Assembly (NCBI GenBank): GCA_905250025.1
Contig: CAJNOJ010000012.1
Location: forward strand, 558,001 to 622,000
Length of the DNA stretch: 64,000 nt
Direction of reading: 5' to 3'
Source: Adineta ricciae
Lineage: Eukaryota; Rotifera; Eurotatoria; Adinetida; Adinetidae
The position numbers and the translations under genes were made by a program. The stretch's first letter is position 1. Every line of letters starts with the position of its first letter. Below the pieces are notes generated by a model. That model made no database searches and was not told the DNA's origin. It worked only from the letters and a program-made list of their open reading frames with translations. Below are positions 13,279 to 22,799 of the stretch, piece by piece.

Positions 13279-14235
13279 ATGAGTACCAGTGAAGTTTTCT
13301 TGAGAATTTTGATATTTCTTAAACTTGCTCTCATGGTGCTGTTGATCATCTTTGCTTGTATCTATGCATCACCTGTATGTTTTCTTTCACGTTTTCGTTC
13401 ATCAATTGATGTAATGACACTCAATGTTTGTATGGCTTTTATCGGGTCAGCTGTGTTTTGGATTATTACCTATATGATATATTTAAATCACGGATTGACA
13501 TATGATATTATTAGTCAACAACGATGCTCAGTATTGAATTCTATTGAAACTATACTTAATTGCTATGTTATCTATTCTTTATGCTCAGTATCGATTAATC
13601 GATTCTTTAGTATTCATTACTCAAATAGACTTCTGTTTAGAACAAAAAGATGGATTTACTTCAGTATAATAATTACCTGGTTTACAACCATTTGTTTAAC
13701 ATTGCCACATATAGTTTTACCACATATATCAGTAAGTAATAGAAGTGTTAAAAAAATCACACCTTGTTCAATGAATGAAATTTATGTATTTCATTAGATA
13801 TGTGTACATGTTTATGCGACAATATTTCTCCAACTATATACTTTAATAATTCTTGTTATACTTCCCGTATCTATTTTTGCAACGATCAATATTCATATAT
13901 TTGTCGTAGTCCGCCGGTCATCAAGGCGTATTCAAGTGATTACTTCCTTGAGAGCGGCAGTATTAAATAATCGAGATCTTCGTCTTTTGAAACATATGAT
14001 TATCGTATTTACTATATTTATCGTTGGTTGGGCCCCAATATATATACTTTTATGTGTAGATTATGGTAGAAATCTTTCACCAATTGTTTATCGAAGCTTA
14101 TCGGTTCTACCAGCGTTGGGTTTACTAGCAAATATCGTGGACTTTTTCCTGTTCAATCATTCGTTAAGACAATATTTTTGTCAATTATTTACATTTCGCG
14201 TCCCGCATTTTCAAAATACAATCGCTCGTGGATGA
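13279..14235 (+). CDS. Orphan rhodopsin-like GPCR, possible in-frame stop or 66-nt intron
   Basis: Seven-transmembrane receptor of rhodopsin type, expected at the plasma membrane; ligand unknown. From ATG 13279 the frame reads through TM1-TM4 and then hits TAG at 13795-13797. The same frame continues open to TGA at 14235 with TM5, TM6 (containing GWAP) and TM7. A DRY-equivalent SINRFFS follows TM3. The interruption has two readings. Bases 13732-13797 form a 66-nt phase-0 intron with consensus GTAAGT donor and a TTTCATTAG acceptor, which removes the stop. Alternatively the TAG is a true nonsense mutation, because the removed segment contains a cysteine (in PCSMNE) placed where the ECL2 cysteine normally sits. 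I favour the intron modestly. Product is about 296 residues if spliced. Confidence 0.75.
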
Positions 14236-14926
14236 CAATCACGAAGAATAACGATTTCGATCTGCAAGTCTTAATGAAAAAGCGGAAGCATGATTCTAAA
14301 TTAAAAGCTCATCGAGTTTTCCGCTATATAAAGCACGAGAATTTTCTGCTCTCTAAAACCACTTTCACCATATCATGGGAACTTTTGCGCCGGTTTCTTC
14401 GATCTCAATATTATTCCACTATGATGGTTCAGTGGAGAGAATTTGTCTTGCACATTATATCTTGTGTGTAAAGCTACTCCCAGCATGTTTTGTTATTGGA
14501 AGATATTTCTGATCGCACAAATGTGTAAAGGAATGATTTCTATTTTAAACTGTTTAACGTTCGCTCGCTTAAGATAGGTAGTGTGTTGGACGTTTTGCTA
14601 TCAAGACGGAAAATCATTGATGTCAGTTTAAAAGTAAAATAGCTCGAGATGTCTTTTATAGACACGATACAAGTAAACGTAACAGAAGATATTCCAAAAC
14701 GATGTCACTCTAATAATTTTCTTATGACGTATTTTTGCTTTTTTCCCTCGACTTATAATTAATTGATAATGTCAGAGTTGAAAGTAATTAGTAATAAGCT
14801 GTCGCTGAATCATTCTATAGCTTATGTTTCTTTAATATGTCACAGTGTCTGAATAGAAATTTCCGTCGAACTTTTTACCATTTGTTTACAAGGTGATCGA
14901 ATGCATTAAGATTCTTTTATTTTCGC
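14236..14926. other. Intergenic, nothing recognised
   Basis: About 690 bp between the GPCR and the converging Ly6-like gene. A frame at 14178-14471 overlaps the GPCR end and looks like a shadow. No repeats or RNA genes seen. Confidence 0.6.
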
Positions 14927-15507
14927 TTAACATTTCAGCATTAAAAATACCGCCAAGCAAGAAAGAAATATTTCTTGGTATTTATTTTTCAATAGAGTTC
15001 CCATATTTTTCGGTGTCGTAGTTGTGAGTGTTGGCTGCGAAATTAACTTCGCCGCGATTAGTTGTTGCAGAACTTCTTGAATGTTTTCATTTGAATTACA
15101 CATTGGTTTATTGCACGAATAGATAATCGATACTTGTTCGACATTTAAGTCAGTCATTGTTGCCTGTGTCAGAGTTAAGCCATAGGGTGCTGGTACTAAT
15201 CCATTTTTAACGCAGCTAGAATATGATATTAGTCCATTTCCGTCAAATATTGCTCGACAAAATCCATTTAGACACGAGACAGTCGTGCCTGATGGACTGA
15301 CGCATTGCAATTCAGAACCAACAGCAGTGGAAGAATTATACAATTGTCTTTTCAATCCGTCTCGAAGCGTTACATAGTCAAACAAACGAACTAGATGAAA
15401 AAGAGGATGATCACTCCCTTTCTTTCCTTTCTCTCGATAAGACGTATATAAACTTTCTTTGAAAAAAAAGAAAAGGTCAAGCTGACCATAAACAAGGGCA
15501 GTTTCAT
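14927..15507 (-). CDS. Small secreted/GPI-anchored cysteine-rich (Ly6-like) protein
   Basis: Two-exon model giving about 175 residues. Exon 1 (15444-15507) begins at ATG 15507 and encodes a signal-peptide-like start, MKLPLFMVSLTFSFF. Exon 2 (14927-15390) follows a polypyrimidine tract ending CATCTAG. The mature part holds spaced cysteines (in LQCVS, SCLNGFCR, SSC, YSCNKPMCN), ending in the CN typical of Ly6/uPAR three-finger proteins. It then has a Thr-rich stretch and a hydrophobic C-terminus (IFLSCLAVFLM), as expected for GPI attachment. Such proteins usually sit on the outer cell surface. The donor for exon 1 (GTCTTA) is weak, so the N-terminus is inference. The ATG lies only about 24 bp from the start codon of the divergently oriented LINE, so the element inserted right against its promoter. 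Confidence 0.6.
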
Positions 15508-15530
15508 ATAATTAAAATATTCAATTAAAA

Positions 15531-17456
15531 ATGGCTTCGGATTATTATTACTATGCAAAAGAATCATCTTATGAAAAAGATAGAAGAGCTGATGGTTATG
15601 GTTTACAGCAACTATATGATAATGTCCATCCAAATGATGAACTAAAAGTGCATTCAAGTGCAAATATAAAAACAAGTAAATACCGCGTCTACACGAGACG
15701 TAATACAACAACAAATAATAACAACGACTATTCTAATGATAATGAACGAAAAACAAGTGGATATTCATCGAACAATGGTTATATAAATAACAATTATAAT
15801 TGTCAAATTAATAAGCAAACCATGGATTANCAACTATATGATAATGTCCATCCAAATGATGAACTAAAAGTGCATTCAAGTGCAAATATAAAAACAAGTA
15901 AATACCGCGTCTACACGAGACGTAATACAACAACAAATAATAACAACGACTATTCTAATGATAATGAACGAAAAACAAGTGGATATTCATCGAACAATGG
16001 TTATATAAATAACAATTATAATTGTCAAATTAATAAGCAAACCATGGATTATGCAATTGGTTCACATTCTACACCTTTACGGATTAAGTGCAACCCAAAA
16101 TTAAAAGACAGAAACTCTACTCTGCCCTTTGTGAAAGAATTTTTTGATAGAATCAAACAATCATATAAGAATAAAAATTCAACTCATGAAGAACCATTAG
16201 GTTTTGATTACTGGTGGATAGACAGTGAAGGTGATTTAGTAGGGACAACAAAAAACTTATCTCTCTATGTTTTTCTATGTGATATAAGACATTACCCAGA
16301 ACAAATTAACGACATACAACTTACACCATTATTGCCTACTCGTTTACCGCCTCAACATGCAATTGTAATCAAAAATGTTCCGAATGATTACTCATTTACT
16401 GAACTCGAAGAAGAACTCAAAAAACGTTACCTGTCAACATATCATGTTGAAGAAATGAATGGAACGAGAAGACTTCAAAGCAGACACATCAGAATCGATA
16501 TATATGAAAAAAATGAATATAATACAATTTTAAATAGTGGTCTAATTACATTGGGTGGTTTATTATGTGAAGTTGACGAATATCTCCCAGCTCCAAAAAT
16601 ATTAATATGCACCAGATGTAATTGTCCCGGACATACCAAGAGAACATGTCGATTAGATTATGAAAGATGTAGACGATGTGGAAATGATCGAAATGATGGT
16701 GAACACGTCCAATGTCACGTTACCTGTCATCACTGTGGTGGTGATCATCAGGCGAATGATTATAAATGTCCTATTATGTTACAATTCAGAAAAGACCTTA
16801 TCGAACAGATAAGAAAAAATTCAAATTTGCTTCCTCCACATATACAAATGTTTATACCATTCGACTGTCGCAAAGATAAATCGGAAAAAGTGATTAGTAA
16901 TCCAATTAATACCTCTCAAAATCAGAATAAACAATCAATGACTTATCCTCGTTCCGATGATGAATGGCCAAAACTTACTAGCACTACTCTCAATTTCGAT
17001 GTCAAACATCAGATAAAAGAGCTACAAAGTGAACTTGACAACTTAAAATCAATTCACAAACAGGAAATTGAAAAAATTAATAACAAGTATCAAAATATAT
17101 CAAGTAATTATCAAAAAACCTGTCTGCTTATACAAATGAATAATAATACTCAAAAAGAGATTGCCGATACAACAATCTCAATAATTAAAGATTTAACTTT
17201 CAATATAAACATAAAGCTAATTCATACTATGAGCAGCTGTATTGATCTATTAAGTGAGAAATCAACTGGCAAACAAATCAAAGAAAAAATACCTATGATA
17301 AAGGAAGATTTAAAAGAGCATCAAAATTATATAAGTGACAGGCAATCATCATTTAATAATCATATGTGCAATCTGGAAAGGCTATGGTTAATTCAAACAA
17401 AATTCACCTCCGAATTGATGGAACTTCATTCACCTCCCAACAATAATGATCAATAA
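15531..17456 (+). CDS. LINE ORF1: CCHC zinc-knuckle nucleic-acid-binding protein
   Basis: Retrotransposon ORF1 protein, expected to bind element RNA in a ribonucleoprotein particle. The Asn-rich N-terminus is followed, around nucleotides 16606-16770, by three clustered Cys/His knuckles (CTRCNCPGHTKRTC, CRRCG with H and C, CHHCGGDHQANDYKC). A coiled-coil-like region follows near 17000-17100. The displayed frame is 641 codons. Positions 15609-15829 are repeated exactly at 15831-16051 around an N at 15830. Because 221+1 is divisible by three the frame survives, but the real protein is probably about 567 residues. The stop overlaps the ORF2 start by 11 nt (ATG 17446, TAA 17454), suggesting reinitiation for ORF2. 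Confidence 0.85.
   Translation: MASDYYYYAKESSYEKDRRADGYGLQQLYDNVHPNDELKVHSSANIKTSKYRVYTRRNTTTNNNNDYSNDNERKTSGYSSNNGYINNNYNCQINKQTMDXQLYDNVHPNDELKVHSSANIKTSKYRVYTRRNTTTNNNNDYSNDNERKTSGYSSNNGYINNNYNCQINKQTMDYAIGSHSTPLRIKCNPKLKDRNSTLPFVKEFFDRIKQSYKNKNSTHEEPLGFDYWWIDSEGDLVGTTKNLSLYVFLCDIRHYPEQINDIQLTPLLPTRLPPQHAIVIKNVPNDYSFTELEEELKKRYLSTYHVEEMNGTRRLQSRHIRIDIYEKNEYNTILNSGLITLGGLLCEVDEYLPAPKILICTRCNCPGHTKRTCRLDYERCRRCGNDRNDGEHVQCHVTCHHCGGDHQANDYKCPIMLQFRKDLIEQIRKNSNLLPPHIQMFIPFDCRKDKSEKVISNPINTSQNQNKQSMTYPRSDDEWPKLTSTTLNFDVKHQIKELQSELDNLKSIHKQEIEKINNKYQNISSNYQKTCLLIQMNNNTQKEIADTTISIIKDLTFNINIKLIHTMSSCIDLLSEKSTGKQIKEKIPMIKEDLKEHQNYISDRQSSFNNHMCNLERLWLIQTKFTSELMELHSPPNNNDQ
15609..16051. repeat. Exact 221-bp duplication around one N (assembly artefact)
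   Basis: Positions 15609-15829 and 15831-16051 read identically and are separated by a single N at 15830. This is the pattern left when two overlapping contig ends are placed side by side instead of merged. The same 221-bp length recurs at 19200-19642. Confidence 0.9.
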
Positions 17457-20400
17457 AGACTTCAAATACTCGTCGACACAGGTAACCTTGGACTATGTAA
17501 ATAGATTCGAAGGAACGCAGAGAGAAAAGGAGATTGTGAGTGAGATGTTCAATGAATGGAATGAAAGAGTATGTGTATCAGATCTAAGTAGGAAATGGTG
17601 TACAATAAGACCAACAAGTGTAAAAGAAAATATTCTCATAGCTTTATACAATTGTGAATGTTTAAGAACTCATACAGAAGATTTAGATATATTATTACAT
17701 GAATATACTCCACAGATTACAGTACTTACTGGGGTAGGATCAATGGTCAATTCATTGCCAAATATTCCCGAATATTACTGGCATGGACAGAAAGGTACAA
17801 ATAGCTTTGGTGGAGTAGCTATTCTAATACATAACTCGATAAAATCTAAAGCAGTAGCTAAAAGAGACAATTTTCTGGTGGTTGAACTCGAATTAGGAGC
17901 TAACGAGATACTATTGGGAGCAGTATACGTTCCACCCGATAATAAATTACCATTAGATTCATTTGAAATATTCAAAGATAGAAAATTCTTTTTATTTGGT
18001 GATTTTAATGCTAAACATACCTCCTGGGATTGTAAAAAAAATAATGGTTGCGGAATAATATTAAAAGAATGGATAGAGAAAAATGGATATGATGGTATCT
18101 TTCCATCCGTACCTACATCGAAAAGGTCTGATGCAATAATAGATTTCGGTATAGGTTACTCATCAATAGGATGGAGTCATGAAGTAAGTGATATAGGAAC
18201 ATCTGATCATTACCCTGTCCTATTCTCTTCCCCCTTCTCCAATGAAAAACAAATTATTATTAGAAAAACAAAATGGAAAGTATTTAATTTCTTTCTATCA
18301 TGTATTTTTCCTTATTGGAACGCATGTGTATACAATATTGAACCACAAGAGTTTTTTGTAATATTCTCGAAATTTTTGAAAGCATTATGGGATCGTACTA
18401 GCTCATATGAGATAGTCAAAAAATATCGACCTCCGTGGCCTGATCATTTAGTTTCATTAGCAAGAGAAGTCAACAACATGCGACGTAAATATCGAAGATC
18501 ATTATGTTTAGATTATTTGTACAGCTATAGAAATATTAGATCACTATTTCGTCTAGCTAAAAGAGAGTTTGAGAAGGAAAGACGTGATACATATATAAAG
18601 AATATAAAAGATAAACAAAATATATGGAAAATCGTTAAACCGACATTTAGAGCATATACTCCACCTTTTCGTGGATTAAAAGTGAACAACAACGAAATTA
18701 TAAAACAAGACGAAAAAATAGTTGATCAGCTAGCAAGATATTTTGAAAAGCATTTTTCAAAACCATCACATAGTAAAGAAAATAAGGAACATAAAGATTA
18801 TATCGAAAATTACGAAAAAATAATAAATCAACCAAAAATGGAAATAGATCCTATAGGAATAGAAGAGGTCTATAAACAGTGGATTAAAATGTCTTCTAAA
18901 AAATCTACAGATATTTTCGGAATTTCGGCTTTTTTACTAAAAAATCTCCCATCAGATTATATTAGTGTACTCACTGTTCTCTTTAACAATTGTATAAAAA
19001 AAGGAGAATTTTTTGAAATGGGAAAAGTAGCAAAAGTTATTTGCCTATCCAAAGACGGTTGTTATCCAACTGAAGAACGTTTAAGACCTATTTCCCTACT
19101 TCCTAATCTAAGCAAATTATTAGAGAGATGTATTCATACAAAGATTCTAAAATGGTGTTCGGATCAGGGAATTTACGTCGATGAACAGTCTGGTTTCACA
19201 CCTAATAGGAGATTACAAACGCGAATACTCACGATTTGTGAAGATATACGTCTAACGATAGCAGCACCAAATAGACCTATGTTAGGGATATTTGTTGATT
19301 TTAAAAGCGCATTCGATAAGATGTGGCACCCTGTGCTTCTAACCAATTTGATAAAATTAGATATGCCATTAAACTTGGTTAGATATATCTTTGAATGGTT
19401 AAGTGAAAGATCTATGCATANACCTAATAGGAGATTACAAACGCGAATACTCACGATTTGTGAAGATATACGTCTAACGATAGCAGCACCAAATAGACCT
19501 ATGTTAGGGATATTTGTTGATTTTAAAAGCGCATTCGATAAGATGTGGCACCCTGTGCTTCTAACCAATTTGATAAAATTAGATATGCCATTAAACTTGG
19601 TTAGATATATCTTTGAATGGTTAAGTGAAAGATCTATGCATATACAGTTCAATGAAACGTTGTCGAAAAACATTAAGATAGAAGTAGGCACACCACAAGG
19701 GTCAGTACTCGCCGCTACCCTTTTCAGACTACATCTCCATTTTCTACCGAAATTCTTCTCAAAATTTAGCACTCATTTATTTGCGGATGATTTAGCTATT
19801 TTGATTCAAGGATCAATTGAAAAGAAACTATCAAAAAATATAGTTCAATTAGAACATGATGCACGAATAGCGATGAATATGCTCGAAAAATATTCCGATG
19901 ATATTCTTTTACCTGTGAATATAGGCAAAACGAAGGCTATCTTATTTCATAATGCCGTAGCACCACTACACCCAAACATATATTTTAAGAATCAAAAAAT
20001 AGAATATGTGTCAAAATTCAAGTATTTGGGAGTGGAAATCAGACCCAAATTAGGATGGAGCGAATACATATACATGCGTGTTAGGAAAATAAGAAATATA
20101 TATGCTGGTCTCAGAAAAATCTATGGAAAAATTAGTAGAAATGATATTACTGAAAGAAGACTGTTATTCCTTACATTCGCATTACCCCAGTTTATATGGT
20201 TGTTTTCACTTTGGTTTTTCTTTACAGAGCACCAAAGAAAAGAAATAGAACACGTTTACATTTCAGGTATTAGATTGATATACTCTTTATGGGGATGGGA
20301 AGATCTAACCTCAATGATTTTATCTAAGGAAAAGTCTCTAGGTGATTATATATACAAATACTGGAAAAAGATGAAATACCATCTTGACTCGTCTAGTGAA

Positions 20401-20649
20401 GCGAATGCATATAATGAAATAATCGAATCATACTTGATAATCACTTCTCCTGAAAGACACAAAACATATTATAAAAGTATGGGATTTAGACGCAATAGTA
20501 AATTTCCAGAAAGACTAGCAGAGCGGGCGATACACACTTTTATTTATCTTTTCAACTTTTTCAACATACATGAGAAACAAATTTTATATTATTGCAACAC
20601 CAACGAGCAGTTGAGAGACTTCATGTGTAAGTATATGCTACCACCATAG
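17446..20649 (+). CDS. LINE ORF2: AP-like endonuclease and reverse transcriptase
   Basis: Replicase of the LINE, which nicks target DNA and copies RNA by target-primed reverse transcription. The N-terminal endonuclease shows YNCE, FGDFNAKHTSW and GTSDHYPV motifs. The reverse transcriptase shows LRPISLL, the motif A aspartate in FVDFKSAFD, motif B GTPQGS, and the catalytic FADD. The C-terminal 250 residues lack an obvious RNase H. The frame is open over 1067 codons, but bases 19200-19420 recur exactly at 19422-19642 around an N at 19421, duplicating the motif A region. The true length is probably about 993 residues. Apart from that artefact no frameshift or stop is visible, so the copy may be young or still active. 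Confidence 0.9.
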   Translation: MINKDFKYSSTQVTLDYVNRFEGTQREKEIVSEMFNEWNERVCVSDLSRKWCTIRPTSVKENILIALYNCECLRTHTEDLDILLHEYTPQITVLTGVGSMVNSLPNIPEYYWHGQKGTNSFGGVAILIHNSIKSKAVAKRDNFLVVELELGANEILLGAVYVPPDNKLPLDSFEIFKDRKFFLFGDFNAKHTSWDCKKNNGCGIILKEWIEKNGYDGIFPSVPTSKRSDAIIDFGIGYSSIGWSHEVSDIGTSDHYPVLFSSPFSNEKQIIIRKTKWKVFNFFLSCIFPYWNACVYNIEPQEFFVIFSKFLKALWDRTSSYEIVKKYRPPWPDHLVSLAREVNNMRRKYRRSLCLDYLYSYRNIRSLFRLAKREFEKERRDTYIKNIKDKQNIWKIVKPTFRAYTPPFRGLKVNNNEIIKQDEKIVDQLARYFEKHFSKPSHSKENKEHKDYIENYEKIINQPKMEIDPIGIEEVYKQWIKMSSKKSTDIFGISAFLLKNLPSDYISVLTVLFNNCIKKGEFFEMGKVAKVICLSKDGCYPTEERLRPISLLPNLSKLLERCIHTKILKWCSDQGIYVDEQSGFTPNRRLQTRILTICEDIRLTIAAPNRPMLGIFVDFKSAFDKMWHPVLLTNLIKLDMPLNLVRYIFEWLSERSMHXPNRRLQTRILTICEDIRLTIAAPNRPMLGIFVDFKSAFDKMWHPVLLTNLIKLDMPLNLVRYIFEWLSERSMHIQFNETLSKNIKIEVGTPQGSVLAATLFRLHLHFLPKFFSKFSTHLFADDLAILIQGSIEKKLSKNIVQLEHDARIAMNMLEKYSDDILLPVNIGKTKAILFHNAVAPLHPNIYFKNQKIEYVSKFKYLGVEIRPKLGWSEYIYMRVRKIRNIYAGLRKIYGKISRNDITERRLLFLTFALPQFIWLFSLWFFFTEHQRKEIEHVYISGIRLIYSLWGWEDLTSMILSKEKSLGDYIYKYWKKMKYHLDSSSEANAYNEIIESYLIITSPERHKTYYKSMGFRRNSKFPERLAERAIHTFIYLFNFFNIHEKQILYYCNTNEQLRDFMCKYMLPP
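19200..19642. repeat. Exact 221-bp duplication around one N (assembly artefact)
   Basis: Positions 19200-19420 and 19422-19642 are identical and flank a single N at 19421, inside the reverse transcriptase domain. The duplicated motif A is biologically implausible. The length equals that of the duplication at 15609-16051. Confidence 0.9.
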
Positions 20650-20956
20650 AATCAGTATTGAGGCTATCCTGATTTACAAAAACTGAAATATTGTTTCAAA
20701 AAACAAAAACAAAAATCACAATATTCTTTTCTCCTGTTGCTCCATCGAATCTAATGAAAGAAGAAGCATATTCTAGCTATTATGTGATGTAATTCTTTCC
20801 AGTTTCTAGATTTGTATTTCATCTTCTTTTTTCTTTTTCATTTCTCTTTCTATCTTGTAGTTCTATATGTGGTCTACTGCACTTGTGTGTGAACATCTTT
20901 GTATTGATTTTAATTGTTAACCCTTTTTCTCTGGGAACAATAAACTGTATGAAGAA

Positions 20957-20993
20957 TGTTAAGTGAGGAGTTAGCGGACGCTGTTGTACTCAT
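20957..20993 (-). pseudogene. Truncated 5' end of a GPCR gene
   Basis: The first 12 codons (ATG at 20993, MSTTASANSSLN) and the upstream region to about 21100 match the start of the intact receptor at 49623-50567. Homology stops at 20957, where the LINE 3' flank begins. The rest of the receptor is absent, so this is a gene stump created at the block A breakpoint. Confidence 0.85.
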
Positions 20994-21529
20994 CTTTTCT
21001 AGTAAACGGAGTAAGATTATGCGTACCGTGCGTTTACTGATGTTATAATGAGCACTCTTTTTTATGTGAAATAAAATAGCATGAATTAAAATGTTCAACG
21101 CAGCGGAAATAAGACGAACAGCGCGTACATTTTCATAATTGATTTCATCCTAAAGAAACCTGATTTTACAGCGTTTTAGTCACACAATGTAATTCAACAC
21201 TGCGGAAATATCATAACTATGTATTCTATCTGTCAAAATTGAATAGCGGAAGAGAAAGAATGAAAAGTTTTGTTCTGATGATGACAGCAACGCGAAACAA
21301 TCTTGTAACACCAAATATTAGTCATCTGGATGAATCATTCTTTGCTTACCTTCAACACAAATCATTTTCGTTCTTTCTTTTCGCATTTTTTCTATTTCGG
21401 TACAAGGCTGAAATTACTTAAGATTCCCTCTGTGGATTATTTCTTGAAAGATTGTTTAGTGTATTTTTAGAGCAATAAAAACACTTGGCTTCAAAAATTT
21501 TCCTTCATTTTTAGATATTATTATTCCAG

Positions 21530-22159
21530 ATGCGTATCTTTATTTTTACAACAAACAAGATAAATGCTACTTCTATTATTAGCCTCTTCGACAGTAAAGA
21601 AATTGCATACATGATTTCCTCTGATATTACGCAGCTCACCGGCGACTATGATGTGCTAATAGTTCCTGGTGGCACTGCAAAACGTTATCAAATACATTTA
21701 AGAGAGAATGGTATTACATTGATTCAAAATTTTGTTGCCAATGGTGGAGGTTACTTGGGACTTTGTGCTGGTGCATATCTCGCCTCGATGAACGATATGA
21801 AAAATCGAAAAAATGTCGGTATAGGTCTCCTTTCAGTTCGATACTCTCTCTATGGTTGTAACGCAAACATTCGAGCTAATGTAACGTTGACCGATACTGA
21901 GTCGAACATGACCTACAAAACAACTTATCATAATGGTGCTGTCTATCAAGTGGATCAGTTACCAACAAACGTGTCAGTGTTAGCAACGATTACTGATACC
22001 GACAGTTCGAATACAAAGTTTCACGATTTTCTTAAGAACAAAGCTACGATCATTGAGGGTACTTATGGTAAAGGACGTGTCATTCTGTGCGGACCACATA
22101 TCGAAGTAAATGCGAAAGCCTATCTATTTTCTTTGATCATGTCACTTGTTCATCGATGA
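21530..22159 (+). CDS. Class I glutamine-amidotransferase-like protein (BPL_N type), copy A
   Basis: Intronless 209-residue protein with a class I glutamine amidotransferase fold. The elbow GGGYLGLCAGAYLAS places the nucleophile at Cys79. The C-terminal CGPHIE supplies His190 and Glu192, completing a plausible triad. The pattern resembles the N-terminal domain family of biotin-protein ligases (BPL_N), which also occurs alone in bacteria and fungi. There is no ligase domain and no signal peptide, and the substrate is unknown. The ATG is preceded directly by TTATTATTCCAG, a strong splice-acceptor-like motif, consistent with a spliced-leader site or an upstream non-coding exon. Copy B at 51105-51734 differs at about 15 residues and keeps all three catalytic residues, suggesting that both copies are constrained. 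Confidence 0.8.
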   Translation: MRIFIFTTNKINATSIISLFDSKEIAYMISSDITQLTGDYDVLIVPGGTAKRYQIHLRENGITLIQNFVANGGGYLGLCAGAYLASMNDMKNRKNVGIGLLSVRYSLYGCNANIRANVTLTDTESNMTYKTTYHNGAVYQVDQLPTNVSVLATITDTDSSNTKFHDFLKNKATIIEGTYGKGRVILCGPHIEVNAKAYLFSLIMSLVHR

Positions 22160-22799
22160 GAAAAAAACATTCGTGATATATTTCGAACTTAGTATGAAAA
22201 ACACTAATTTTTACCCATATTCTTAAGAAAATTCTCTTCTTGGAATCAATGTCACAGATGAGCCAATTAAACGAAACAACATACATACACAAAAAGTAAA
22301 TAATGATTGGGATTTTATCGAGAAAGTGGATGAACGATTCTCGATCGCCTACTAACACGCTATTATATTCTTTTCTATTTCTATAAAAGGTGTGGATAAG
22401 GGTGTGAGAGTGACTGATTTTCCTGGAAGTATCATATTAGTTTACCTTTATACGCTGAATAAAATAGATTTCTGCACATCTTGTGAAGAAGAGAAAAACA
22501 CAGTTCATGATGACGGAATGAACGAGCAAGAAAATAATGTTTATATGTTCCAATAAACGTAGAAAGAGATGTCGATGATATTTCGGAGATTCTGCATTTA
22601 AAGAATGGTTTTTAAACATAGTCACTATCAGAAGTGAGTATACAGGTGAGTATGAAAACTTCATTGTTATGTACTGTTGTTTCTTTCTGTATAATAAAAT
22701 ATATGTGAGGAAAATGATATTTCGCATCATCATACTCATATCGACAGTACGATGCTCTTTCACATGATAGAACATCTTTCTGTTTACTTCAGATACATA

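Larger units (their letters stand above)
15531..20956 (+). mobile_element. Non-LTR (LINE) retrotransposon, two ORFs, I/Jockey-like
   Basis: A near-complete LINE with a CCHC-finger ORF1 and an endonuclease/reverse-transcriptase ORF2. The absence of a recognised RNase H after the RT, together with the CCHC ORF1, suggests an I/Jockey-superfamily element; the exact clade is not determined. Its 5' edge must lie close to 15531 because a host gene begins at 15507. The 3' UTR runs from 20650 to about 20956, where sequence homologous to block B begins. No poly-A tail or target-site duplication was found by eye. The element sits exactly between an intact Ly6-like gene and a truncated GPCR. Two 221-bp duplications around single Ns lengthen both ORFs artificially. 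Confidence 0.88.
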
